From Streptococcus australis ATCC 700641 (GTDB lineage: Bacteria; Bacillota; Bacilli; Lactobacillales; Streptococcaceae): a stretch of 64,000 nucleotides of DNA. Every line of letters begins with the position of its first letter. The stretch's first letter is position 1. The notes under the pieces are model-generated. The model had not been told where the DNA came from and ran no database searches. It saw nothing but the letters and a program-made list of their open reading frames with translations. The position numbers were made by a program, and so were the translations under genes. The DNA lies in contig NZ_GL636091.1 in assembly GCF_000186465.1 (NCBI RefSeq), positions 165,188 to 229,187 on the forward strand, in the 5' to 3' direction. Shown piece after piece: positions 56,305 through 64,000 of this stretch.

Positions 56305-58950
56305 TTAAATTTCTTCTTTTTTGATCAATTCTGTACGAATTTCCTGTGGTGCCAATAATCCTGTATGGATAGGATACGGTTGCTCCAGAAGATCGACAAC
56401 CGTTTGTTGCCCTTCTGACACGCGCACATTTTCTTGGCTCATATTGTAATAGCGAAGAATGTAACCTTCGTCATTTTCTGCCACCTTAAAGGCTGTTGGA
56501 CAAACCTGAGGATGCGTCAAGGCTGTATGCTTGAGTAAGCTACCAGACGCCGCTACACTTCCTTCTTGTTTTTCAACTTGGAGGCTAGTCATCGGTGTCT
56601 GTAAAGCCTTAGCTCGGCGATAAGCTGAGAAGCGGCCCTGAGCTTGATGACATTCCACTGCATATTCCACCTCAAAGGCCCGTAAGCATTGTGCTTCTGG
56701 TGTTGGGAAATAGCCCCAGTCACCAAGTTCTCCAGAAGCCCGAAGAATGGTCACGGCAACGGTATCATCCCCTAAAATTTCATATTCATGTAAACCTTTA
56801 TTGGCTACTGTTACCCCCTTGACGTCATCATACAAGCTGACAAAAGCTTGCTGGTGTTGGGGATTTTCAGGATTTTCCCAAGAAGCTGCTGGTTTATTTG
56901 GCCGTGTCACAACTTCATAGATGCTTTCAGAATCATTGCTTGGACGTGTGTTATGAGTTTTGACCAAGAGACGGATACGGTGGTCTTTGGCTGTATTGGT
57001 GAAGCGCGTCTTGAAGCGAATCTGCGGGTCATCCACAAAGACCGTCATTTCCGTTTCTAGAGGGATGGTTGTCAGCTCTTCTGAGCGACTTGCCTTACGG
57101 TTCATAAACTCGATAATGCCTCTTTGTTCTGCATCCAATTTTTCATCTGCGCTGACTGGAATGGTCAAGTTATGCTTGAGCAAGATTTTGGCATAGCGAG
57201 CATTGTTTTCTAGAACTTCATAACCTTTCAGTTGAGCAAAGATCGGCTCTGTTCCTTTTGGTTGGAAGTAAATATACTCATTTCCAATATCCCCACGATC
57301 CTCGAATTGGATGAAGTCTTCGTAAGCTTCGTTAGTCGTCTTATCGTAAAGGGTCAAGCCATCATCAATACTGAGGGTTACAAATGGTGTATCGAGAACC
57401 CCATTTTGGTAAATCCCATCATGATGGGAAGCTTTTCCTTCCAGAAGCTGGAAGGTGGTCCAAGAAAGAGGTGATAGGTGAACTGGAACCGTCACGCGGA
57501 CTTGACGCGCAATATAGGGTTGGCGGAATTTATCCTTTGGTAAGGTATATCCAAAACTTGCCCCCAAGTCTTCAATCTCAGCTTCTACAAGATGCCCATC
57601 TAAATCCTCTACATGATAGTCTGGCAAGGTCAAAGCAGCCATTTTCTTGAAGCCTTCTGTCGGGTGCAATTCCTTAAATGGACAAACCGCTACATCGACA
57701 ATCGTGCTGACGGTATCCACCTTGCCATGCAAGCCAGTATTCATAACCGTAAAGAGATGCTCACTCTGGGCTTTCTGAGTCGCGAGTTTCTCTTTCCATT
57801 CGTTCAAAAGGTTGGTTTTGACAAAATTCCCGACTTGATTGACCTTGGCAAAACGAACTTCCATTTCACGGTGAACTTCGTCAATACTACAACCACAGAT
57901 ACTATCATGAGGTGCATTTTGTAAGAGCATCTTCCAGGCATAGGTCAATTGATCCTTGTGGTTATGTCCACCAGTGATGATGGTCAAAGGTTCCACCACT
58001 TGCTCTAGCAAATTGCTGTTCTCTTGAAAGGCTTGTTTGAGGTAAACGCGTGAAGAGGAGGTATTCGCCAGAGTATACCAACCATCCGTTTCCTGACTGG
58101 TCAACTCACCTGTGACGGTTGATAATTGTTCAGGAAGGGCACTTTCTACTGCTTGCACGTAGTCATCAAAGGAACTGTGAATAAAGGTCACGTCAGGGAA
58201 GAGTTCATTGGCGACGCGAATGGCTTCACTCAAGTTTCGTTGAACGGGTTGGTGGTCACAGCCGTTCATCATCAACCATTGGGTGGTCGATGCATAGTCA
58301 CGGACATCCGCCAATTTTTGTTTCCAGAAAGTCAAGGCTTCGTCTTTATCCACTGGAATTTCATTCCCGTTACTGTACCAGTTGGCAAAGAGAATGCCCA
58401 GCACACGACTACCATCTGCCCCTTGCCAGTACATCTCAGAAAATTGAGAAGTGAATTGCTCATCTTCGAGGACTTGGTTGTCAAATCCGATTGGTTTGAC
58501 ACCGCGACCAAAGGCTGCGACGTGAATGCCTGACTTTTGAAGGATTTGAGGAGCTTGTCCCATATTCCCAAAGGTATCTGGGAAATAACCGATCTGCGTA
58601 GATTTGCCCCATTTGGCACATTCCGCTTGTCCAATCAAGGTATTGCGGACGTTAGCTTCACTGGAAATCAAGTAATCATCCTGCAAGATATAGAAAGGCC
58701 CAATCTTGAGTTTGCCTTCGTCGATATAACGTTGCACCTTGTCACGGTTTTCAGGGCGAATTTCTAAATAGTCATCAAGGACGATCGTTTGTCCATCTAG
58801 GTGGAAGCTCTTGAACTCAGGATCATTTTCAAAAAGATCAAACAGATTGTCAAACAGTTCCACCAATTGCATGCGGTGGCTTTCAAAAGGTAGATACCAC
58901 TCACGATCCCAGTGGCTGTGAGAGATGATATGTACAACAACATTTTCCAT
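56305..58950 (-). CDS. Family 38 alpha-mannosidase
   Basis: 881 residues, no signal peptide. The GH38 zinc/active site HIISHSHWDREWYLPFE lies at residues 7-23 and the nucleophile region IGYFPDTFGNMGQAPQIL near 120; further blocks are HNHKDQLTYAWKMLLQNAPH and SICGCSIDEVHREME. The pneumococcal relative cuts alpha-1,3-mannose from N-glycans inside the cell. Second gene of the operon. A stretch of about 195 bp before it holds the MITE-like repeat. Confidence 0.92.
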   Translation of the reverse strand: MENVVVHIISHSHWDREWYLPFESHRMQLVELFDNLFDLFENDPEFKSFHLDGQTIVLDDYLEIRPENRDKVQRYIDEGKLKIGPFYILQDDYLISSEANVRNTLIGQAECAKWGKSTQIGYFPDTFGNMGQAPQILQKSGIHVAAFGRGVKPIGFDNQVLEDEQFTSQFSEMYWQGADGSRVLGILFANWYSNGNEIPVDKDEALTFWKQKLADVRDYASTTQWLMMNGCDHQPVQRNLSEAIRVANELFPDVTFIHSSFDDYVQAVESALPEQLSTVTGELTSQETDGWYTLANTSSSRVYLKQAFQENSNLLEQVVEPLTIITGGHNHKDQLTYAWKMLLQNAPHDSICGCSIDEVHREMEVRFAKVNQVGNFVKTNLLNEWKEKLATQKAQSEHLFTVMNTGLHGKVDTVSTIVDVAVCPFKELHPTEGFKKMAALTLPDYHVEDLDGHLVEAEIEDLGASFGYTLPKDKFRQPYIARQVRVTVPVHLSPLSWTTFQLLEGKASHHDGIYQNGVLDTPFVTLSIDDGLTLYDKTTNEAYEDFIQFEDRGDIGNEYIYFQPKGTEPIFAQLKGYEVLENNARYAKILLKHNLTIPVSADEKLDAEQRGIIEFMNRKASRSEELTTIPLETEMTVFVDDPQIRFKTRFTNTAKDHRIRLLVKTHNTRPSNDSESIYEVVTRPNKPAASWENPENPQHQQAFVSLYDDVKGVTVANKGLHEYEILGDDTVAVTILRASGELGDWGYFPTPEAQCLRAFEVEYAVECHQAQGRFSAYRRAKALQTPMTSLQVEKQEGSVAASGSLLKHTALTHPQVCPTAFKVAENDEGYILRYYNMSQENVRVSEGQQTVVDLLEQPYPIHTGLLAPQEIRTELIKKEEI

Positions 58951-59041
58951 GAGTAAAACCTCATTCTAACTTAAATTTTTAATGTTTTAAATATAAACTT
59001 GTGATTCTAACAAGAATCAGTGAAGCTAAAGCGTGCTCCTT

Positions 59042-59146
59042 ATACTCAATGAAAATCAAAGAGCAAACTAGGAAGCTAGCCGCAGGCTGTACTTGAGTAC
59101 AGCAAGGCGAAGCTGACGTGGTTTGAATTTGATTTTCGAAGAGTAT
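59042..59146. repeat. MITE-like intergenic repeat of about 105 bp
   Basis: Left end ATACTCAATGAAAATCAAA and right end TTTGATTTTCGAAGAGTAT are inverted repeats agreeing at 16 of 19 positions. The interior has GCAAACTAGGAAGCTAGCCG and a small hairpin GCTGTACT-TG-AGTACAGC. I recognise it as a family widespread in pneumococcus, S. mitis and S. oralis genomes; which named class it belongs to I cannot say. Its last base is also part of the GH125 stop codon. Confidence 0.8.
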
Positions 59147-60426
59147 TAACGAATATCCAAGTAATCCAAGACTAATTCGCAGAACATCATGTTGGCCCAT
59201 GAGAACCATTCACGAGAGTAGAGAGTCGGATCATCTACGTGGAAGCTTTCATGCATAACACCTGTTCCGCCATCACATGCAACTAGTTGGTCTAGCAAGT
59301 ATTTTTTCTCAGCTTTATCTGTAGCTGTTAAGCCTTGAATTGACAGGGCAATCGGCCAGATATAACGATAGAAGGTATGAGAGCTTCCAAGTCCGCTAGC
59401 GTATTCTCCTTGGTAGAAGTAGGGATTTTCAGGGCTGAGAATGGTGCGACGAGTGGCTTGATAAACTTCGTCATTGACATCGCAGTAACCAAGATAGGGA
59501 GCAGCTAACAAACTTGGTACGTTAGGGTCGTCCATGATGCTAGCATTTCCTAAACCGTCTACTTCAAAGGCATAAATCTTCTCCCCCTTGCTGTTAGTCG
59601 TGTAGGCGTAATTTTCGATCCCTTCTTGAATCTCAGCCTGCAGACGTTTGGCATCAGCAATCATGCTTTCACTATCAGCTAGATTCAATGTAGCAAAGAT
59701 TTCTTGGACATAACCTAAGACAACGACTGCAAACATATTTGACGGAATCAAGTAGCTATATTGACAACAATCATCACTCGGACGAAAGGCTGACCAGGTC
59801 ATTCCTGTCACGGCAAAGTCGGGACCAAAACCATCATTTACCAAAGTGTCTTCCTTACGATCAGTATCCCGAACAAAGCGATAAGGAGAGTTCTTGTGGT
59901 CTTGCTCCACCGTCCAGAGATGAAGGATCTCCTTGGTCGCCGTAACAAAAGTTTCATCAAACTGGCTAGTCTCACCAGTTTCTTTCCAAAGGAGATAAGC
60001 TAACTGCAAGGGATAGCAAAGCGAATCCACTTCATACTTGCGTTCCCAAATCCAGCCATTGAGATCTGTATGGTCTGTTTCGTGGTGACCCTTCCAGTTT
60101 TCCTCAATATTAAAAGAGTTAGCATAGGGATCCTTGAGGATCAATGTCATCTGACGTTTGACCAGACCTGCAATGGTCTGACGCAAGAGAGGATCTCTTT
60201 TAGCCACATGAAGATAAGGTCTCAATTGAGCCGTTGAGTCACGCAACCACATAGCTGGGATATCTCCCGTCAGTACAAAAGTTGAGCCATCTTCTAAGAT
60301 TTCAACTGTATTGTCTAAAGTGTCTGTATAGCAACGCTCAAAGACATCCACCCATTCAGGGTAATCCTTAGCACGTTCTGCTACTTGATCCAACCATTCT
60401 CTAACGATTTCTTTTGAATAGGTCAT
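59146..60426 (-). CDS. Family 125 exo-alpha-1,6-mannosidase
   Basis: 426 residues, (alpha/alpha)6-barrel type, no signal peptide. Family blocks: LTGDIPAMWLRDSTAQLRPY, FNIEENWKGHHETDHTDLNG, VNDGFGPDFAVTGMTWSAFRPSDD and GLGSSHTFYRYIWPIALS. The pneumococcal enzyme releases alpha-1,6-linked mannose from N-glycan cores. First gene of the minus-strand glycosidase operon (GH125, GH38, ROK, GH20); GAGGAAAAC precedes the ATG. The stop codon coincides with the edge of a MITE-like repeat, but the length is normal, so no obvious truncation. Confidence 0.92.
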   Translation of the reverse strand: MTYSKEIVREWLDQVAERAKDYPEWVDVFERCYTDTLDNTVEILEDGSTFVLTGDIPAMWLRDSTAQLRPYLHVAKRDPLLRQTIAGLVKRQMTLILKDPYANSFNIEENWKGHHETDHTDLNGWIWERKYEVDSLCYPLQLAYLLWKETGETSQFDETFVTATKEILHLWTVEQDHKNSPYRFVRDTDRKEDTLVNDGFGPDFAVTGMTWSAFRPSDDCCQYSYLIPSNMFAVVVLGYVQEIFATLNLADSESMIADAKRLQAEIQEGIENYAYTTNSKGEKIYAFEVDGLGNASIMDDPNVPSLLAAPYLGYCDVNDEVYQATRRTILSPENPYFYQGEYASGLGSSHTFYRYIWPIALSIQGLTATDKAEKKYLLDQLVACDGGTGVMHESFHVDDPTLYSREWFSWANMMFCELVLDYLDIR

Positions 60427-60619
60427 TTGTTTTCCTCACACTTGTCGATTCTTTCCTATTCAGTATAAAAGATTTCAGATGGGAAATACATACGCAAATT
60501 ATAGCCCTTTTTCTACAAACTTTTCTAGTTTTGAAAAAGACTTTCCCATTTGAGTGGCTTCTGCTAAAATAAAGAAAGAAAAGGGCTTGAAGGCCCTCGT
60601 ATGACACAGGAGGTCCCGC
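60427..60619. promoter_or_regulatory. Divergent promoter region of the mannosidase genes
   Basis: Toward GH125 the minus strand has TATAAT at 60505-60500 and TATACT further down (about 60467-60462), both with weak -35 boxes. Toward GH92 the plus strand has TGCTAAAAT near 60567-60575, an extended -10. A short hairpin AGGGC-TTGAAG-GCCCT lies in the GH92 leader near 60582. No cre is evident. Confidence 0.5.
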
Positions 60620-62698
60620 ATGAAGACCGGTATTACTCACATTGATACCCGCTTAGGAACAGACAATCACTCAGCATACTCTAACGGCAACACCCTCCCT
60701 TACACAGGAGTTCCTTTTGGGATGAATTATTTCCTCCCACAGACGACACATGAACAGGGGGCTTGGTTTTTCAACCCCAACCTTCCTATCTTTCAAGGTA
60801 TTCGCTTGACCCATCAGCCTAGCCCTTGGATTGGAGATTTTTCCTGGTGTCTCCTCACCCCTCTGACAGACATTCCGACTCAAGAAGACCTCTATTTCAG
60901 ACAGAGCAGTTACCGGATCCAAGAAGCTGTCTTTCAGCCCCATTATTTAGCCCTCACCTCAGAGCGCTATCAAGTCCATACAGAGCTGACACCCAGCCTC
61001 TACGGGGCCATTCTCCGCTTTAGAGGGCCGTCTGCACTTTCACTGGCCATTCATTGCCCCAATGGACTAACTGAAGTAGAATTCGGAGAAACGAATCTAC
61101 ATTTTCACATCCTAGACCAAAATCATACCGACCAACAAGACTTTCCTTTCTATCTTCATGTTGAATTTGACCAAGCCATCACTCGCACTCACTGGCTAGG
61201 ACAGGATTTGATCCTAGAATTTGACAGCCCTAGGCTAGAAGCTCGATTAGGCACTTCCTTTATCAACCCTGAGTTGGCCAAATCTCACCTTCCTACAGCT
61301 AGCTTTGAAGAGATGAAAGAAAAAGCGAGCCGCAAATGGCAAGAGCTAATGGACCGATTTGACATTTTAGATACGGGCGGAGAGGATCGAACCTTTTTCG
61401 ATCACTGTCTCTACCGTAGTCTGCTCTTTCCTCAGACTTGTTATGAAGTAACCCCTGAGGGGAAAGCAGTCCATCGCGATTTCGCCCACAACCGCATTCA
61501 AGAAGGAAAATATTTCACGAGTTTGGGCTTCTGGGATCTTTTTCGGACCACCTTTCCTCTCTATAGCCTAGTCTATCCTGAACTCTATCAGGAATTTCTC
61601 GAAGGCTTCCTCAGCCATTACCGGGATACCGGTTTCCTCCCTAAATGGCTAGCGCCGGACGAAAGAGGCATGATGCCTGGAACCCTCATTGACGGGGTCA
61701 TTGCCGATGCTATTCAAAAAGGCCTGGCTCCTGACCTCCACACGGAGCTTTTTGAAGCCATGCTGGATACAGCTAGGAAGGAAGACCCAAATGGTCATTA
61801 CGGTCGACGAGGAGCTAAAAAATACAAGGAGTTAGGCTATCTATCAACTGACTATCACGAAAGCGTGAGTCACACCATCGACTTCTCCTATAGCGATTTT
61901 TGTATCGCCCAAACTGCCCAGCTACTTGGCAAGGAAGAGTTGGCCAAAGAATATACCCAGTCTAGTCTTTCCTATCGAACTCTCTTTGATCCAGAAACAG
62001 GTTATATCCGAGCCAAAGATAAGAAGGGCCATTTCAGACCAGACTTCTCGCCCATCAGTTGGGGACGCGACTATGCAGAGTGCTCTGCCATTCAGGCAAC
62101 CTTAGGCGCCCTTCACGACATTGAGGGCCTCAAGCAACTGTTTGGAGGAGAAGAAGACTTCACCCACTACTTAACTCGACTAGCCACTCAAGCACCGCAT
62201 TATGAGGTGACAGGCTATGGCTACGAAATTCATGAAATGAGTGAGATGGCCCAAGTTCCTTTTGGGCAAATTGCCATTTCAAACCAACCGAGTTTTCACA
62301 TCCCCTATCTCTTCCGCTATAGCCAACACCCAGAATACACTAGCATCCTGATCCAAGCCCTTCGCAAAGAAGCCTTCCAGCCAAGCTTCCAAGCCTATCC
62401 AGGAGATGAGGATAATGGCAGCCTATCCTCTTGGTATATCTGGTCGGTTTTAGGACTCTATCCAACTTGTCCAGGCAAGCCAGTCTATGACCTAGGAATT
62501 CCCCTCTTCAAACACTTGCGCCTCTATCTCCCTCAAGAGAAAAAATGGCTGCATATCCATAGCACAGCTCACACAGCCCAGGCACACTTTCTTCAAGATG
62601 TTTCCCTTGATGGAAAAAGAATCGACAGAGTGAGCCACCAAGACCTCTTAAAAGCAGAGAAGTTAGACTTCCACCTTTCTTGGCTCCCTAAAATCTAA
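60620..62698 (+). CDS. Family 92 alpha-1,2-mannosidase
   Basis: 692 residues, no signal peptide. GH92 features: N-terminal beta domain (THIDTRLGTDNHSAYSNGNT; QPSPWIGDFSWCLLTP), then the (alpha/alpha)6 domain with GFWDLFRTTFPLYSLVYPE, LPKWLAPDERGMMPGTLIDG and the catalytic-region block YPGDEDNGSLSSWYIWSVLG (calcium-binding and catalytic acids). Pneumococcal homologues trim alpha-1,2-mannose from high-mannose N-glycans. CAGGAGG lies 6 nt before the ATG. Divergent from GH125, with its own promoter and terminator. Confidence 0.93.
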   Translation: MKTGITHIDTRLGTDNHSAYSNGNTLPYTGVPFGMNYFLPQTTHEQGAWFFNPNLPIFQGIRLTHQPSPWIGDFSWCLLTPLTDIPTQEDLYFRQSSYRIQEAVFQPHYLALTSERYQVHTELTPSLYGAILRFRGPSALSLAIHCPNGLTEVEFGETNLHFHILDQNHTDQQDFPFYLHVEFDQAITRTHWLGQDLILEFDSPRLEARLGTSFINPELAKSHLPTASFEEMKEKASRKWQELMDRFDILDTGGEDRTFFDHCLYRSLLFPQTCYEVTPEGKAVHRDFAHNRIQEGKYFTSLGFWDLFRTTFPLYSLVYPELYQEFLEGFLSHYRDTGFLPKWLAPDERGMMPGTLIDGVIADAIQKGLAPDLHTELFEAMLDTARKEDPNGHYGRRGAKKYKELGYLSTDYHESVSHTIDFSYSDFCIAQTAQLLGKEELAKEYTQSSLSYRTLFDPETGYIRAKDKKGHFRPDFSPISWGRDYAECSAIQATLGALHDIEGLKQLFGGEEDFTHYLTRLATQAPHYEVTGYGYEIHEMSEMAQVPFGQIAISNQPSFHIPYLFRYSQHPEYTSILIQALRKEAFQPSFQAYPGDEDNGSLSSWYIWSVLGLYPTCPGKPVYDLGIPLFKHLRLYLPQEKKWLHIHSTAHTAQAHFLQDVSLDGKRIDRVSHQDLLKAEKLDFHLSWLPKI

Positions 62699-62735
62699 AA
62701 AAGAATGAAGAGTAGGATACTCTTCATTCTTTTTT
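62697..62735. terminator. Bidirectional terminator between GH92 and the lipoprotein gene
   Basis: AAAAAGAATGAAGAGTA pairs with TACTCTTCATTCTTTTT around a short loop, with A and T runs on both sides. Confidence 0.88.
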
Positions 62736-62751
62736 ATTTCAGTTATACTAG

Positions 62752-63294
62752 CTAGTCCCCGACCTTATAGAGGAAAGAACCTTGTTCCGTAAAACTGTAC
62801 ATCCCTGTTCCGGTCCAGAGACGGTCCTTATTAACATCAGAATCATCATGGAAGATGACTTCTCCATTTTCATCCGTTTGGTCATCAATCGTAAGCCCGG
62901 CAGGAATAAATTCCATCAGAAATCCACCTGTGATTCCTCCGTAGACTCCTCCTGAAACAGTCCCATAGTCTGTCAAGGAAAGACCATAAGACTCATATTC
63001 GTTTGAGACCAAACCATTTTTATCAAAGACGAGTTTATTCCCCTTATCATCTTGCCAGACACCAGCTACGCTACTATAATCCCCTTGAGCGATTGCTTCA
63101 ATATCCATCTTTGTTTTCTCTTTCTTATCACTCGAACTCTCAGCCTTCTTTGCTTCACTAGTAGCTGAGCTATCCTTCGATTGACGAACTGTACTTTCTT
63201 TACTTTCAGATCCTGTCTCCTGTTTTTTATCACCACAGGCTCCAAGGAAAAACAGTAGAGCAGAAAGCAACAATAGCAAACGATACTTTTTCAT
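62752..63294 (-). CDS. DUF6287-like lipoprotein
   Basis: 180 residues if started at the ATG at 63294 (MKKYRLLLLLSALLF); an ATG one codon earlier shares the same GGGGAG site. Lipobox LGAC, so membrane-anchored. Residues about 25-65 are a Ser/Lys/Glu linker; the rest (MDIEAIAQGDYSSVAGVWQDDKGN, then a beta-rich part) matches the streptococcal DUF6287 type as I recall it. Function unknown. A terminator lies on each side. Confidence 0.7.
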   Translation of the reverse strand: MKKYRLLLLLSALLFFLGACGDKKQETGSESKESTVRQSKDSSATSEAKKAESSSDKKEKTKMDIEAIAQGDYSSVAGVWQDDKGNKLVFDKNGLVSNEYESYGLSLTDYGTVSGGVYGGITGGFLMEFIPAGLTIDDQTDENGEVIFHDDSDVNKDRLWTGTGMYSFTEQGSFLYKVGD

Positions 63295-63375
63295 CATGAA
63301 TCTCCCCACATTCAATCTATTCTATAAGCCTAATTTTATCCTTTTTCTAGCAATTTGACAAGTTTCTGTTACTAT

Positions 63376-63402
63376 CAAAAAAGGAACCAACTGGTTCCTT
63401 CT
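63376..63402 (-). terminator. Intrinsic terminator of adcA
   Basis: AAGGAACC and GGTTCCTT pair around AAGT-type loop bases and the minus strand continues in a T run. Confidence 0.8.
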
Positions 63403-63410
63403 CTATTTGA

Positions 63411-64000
63411 TTAGTGGGCCAACATTTCCTGCGCAATTTCGAATCCGGATAAGTCACTTGGGTAGTAAGTAGGCCAATTTTCCAATTCCTTATAAAGAAC
63501 CTCTTGGCTTTCCCCACCGAAGAAAATATGGAAGTGAGCTGCCTTATTAGGAGCAATTTGATGGTCACTGAATTGAACATACTTGAATTCACCCGCATTT
63601 GGATCAGTTGCTTCAAAGAGATACCGCACTCCACGATTCCCTTTTGTATAGGTTAGCGTATGCTTCCCAGCATAGCGGTATTCGAACTTCTTCTCTTCGC
63701 CATTCTTATAGAAGGTCATGGTTTTGTCTGTAATGACAATCCGGTCGACATCTGTTTTATAGCCGGTGGTGTAGTAGGCTTTATACTCTTCAGCTGTTTT
63801 GGACTTGGTTAATTTGGCTTTGTAGTCAAAGACTTGATCCAAGGTTCCATCTTTTAGATAAGGATACACAGACTGCCAATCACCTACATAGTCTGAAAGA
63901 GTTCGGTCCTTAATAGCACTGTCTTCAAAGTAGCCATTGGCCACTGTTTTGGTGTCTTCTTCCTCTTCTGGAGCGATTTCTTTTCCGGCTTGAGTCGTTG
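63411..64000 (-). CDS. adcA: Zinc-binding lipoprotein AdcA, C-terminal (ZinT) part only
   Basis: The last 196 codons of a gene open to the right edge. The visible part is a Glu-rich linker (APEEEEDTK) and a complete ZinT domain (VANGYFEDSAIKDRTLSDY; GDWQSVYPYLKDG; HFHIFFGG with zinc-ligand histidines; ending GFEIAQEMLAH). Streptococcal AdcA fuses an N-terminal ZnuA-type domain to this ZinT domain and delivers zinc to the AdcBC transporter from the outer face of the membrane. A GTG-initiated short version is possible in principle but the frame continues upstream, so I read it as the end of full-length AdcA. Confidence 0.9.
   Translation of the reverse strand, partial: TTQAGKEIAPEEEEDTKTVANGYFEDSAIKDRTLSDYVGDWQSVYPYLKDGTLDQVFDYKAKLTKSKTAEEYKAYYTTGYKTDVDRIVITDKTMTFYKNGEEKKFEYRYAGKHTLTYTKGNRGVRYLFEATDPNAGEFKYVQFSDHQIAPNKAAHFHIFFGGESQEVLYKELENWPTYYPSDLSGFEIAQEMLAH

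Noticed and set aside
63411..63944. Stand-alone ZinT-like protein starting at a GTG
   Set aside because: The frame continues upstream without a stop through an acidic linker typical of full-length AdcA.

Overview
The window is a chromosomal segment of a Streptococcus, most likely from the Mitis/Sanguinis/Parasanguinis part of the genus. Three things point there. The gene neighbourhoods are those known from pneumococcus and its relatives: groESL-ssbB-ytpR, folP-folC-folE-folBK (sulABCD), comG-methyltransferase-ackA, pbp1b-tyrS. Competence (cin-box) promoters are present. The predicted proteins look like their streptococcal homologues. There is no phage, insertion sequence, tRNA, rRNA or CRISPR array. 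Both edges cut genes: groEL on the left and adcA on the right.

Layout. 1-1.6 kb: groES-groEL under a perfect CIRCE operator. 2-9.3 kb: a mannose-family PTS (EIIA-B-C-D) next to a four-gene sensory operon (anchored sugar-binding protein, histidine kinase, NarL-type regulator, second anchored sugar-binding protein), the arrangement known as levQRST-levDEFG in S. mutans. 9.4-14.5 kb: competence single-strand binding protein ssbB, ytpR, a thioredoxin-like gene, a DUF4651 gene, the M42 peptidase pepA, a DUF1846 gene with a structured leader, and a 51-residue membrane protein. 14.5-18.3 kb: folate operon. 18.3-25.6 kb: CPBP protease, ackA, methyltransferase, the comG transformation-pilus operon and a DUF1033 gene.

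25.8-30.4 kb: a five-gene exopolysaccharide operon (UDP-GlcNAc 2-epimerase, membrane protein with a GGDEF-like but degenerate domain, 46-residue membrane protein, family 2 glycosyltransferase, GH8 hydrolase). It resembles the Listeria Pss type. The glycosyltransferase carries an in-frame amber codon near its start. 30.7-38.3 kb: rpoB-rpoC with a structured rpoB leader. 38.5-45.9 kb: pbp1b, tyrS, a P1B-type metal ATPase paired with a small DUF6110 protein, and rlmA, which looks leaderless.

46-62.7 kb: what looks like a complete host N-glycan utilisation locus. It holds a YesMN-type two-component system with YesL, a sugar ABC transporter (binding lipoprotein and two permeases, one frameshifted in a poly-A tract), and the glycosidases GH20, GH38, GH125 and GH92 with a ROK kinase. 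In pneumococcus the equivalent parts (TCS07, NgtS-P1-P2 and the mannosidase cluster) lie at separate loci; here they are contiguous. The end of the window has a DUF6287-like lipoprotein and the ZinT-domain end of the zinc-binding protein AdcA.

The strongest non-coding signals are two copies, in opposite orientation, of a roughly 170-bp intergenic element that ends in terminator-like inverted arms (9.9 kb and 45.9 kb), a MITE-like repeat abutting the GH125 stop codon, phased TGACA boxes between the lev sensor operon and the PTS operon, and structured leaders before the DUF1846 gene, folP and rpoB. All assignments are by eye; no database search was run.
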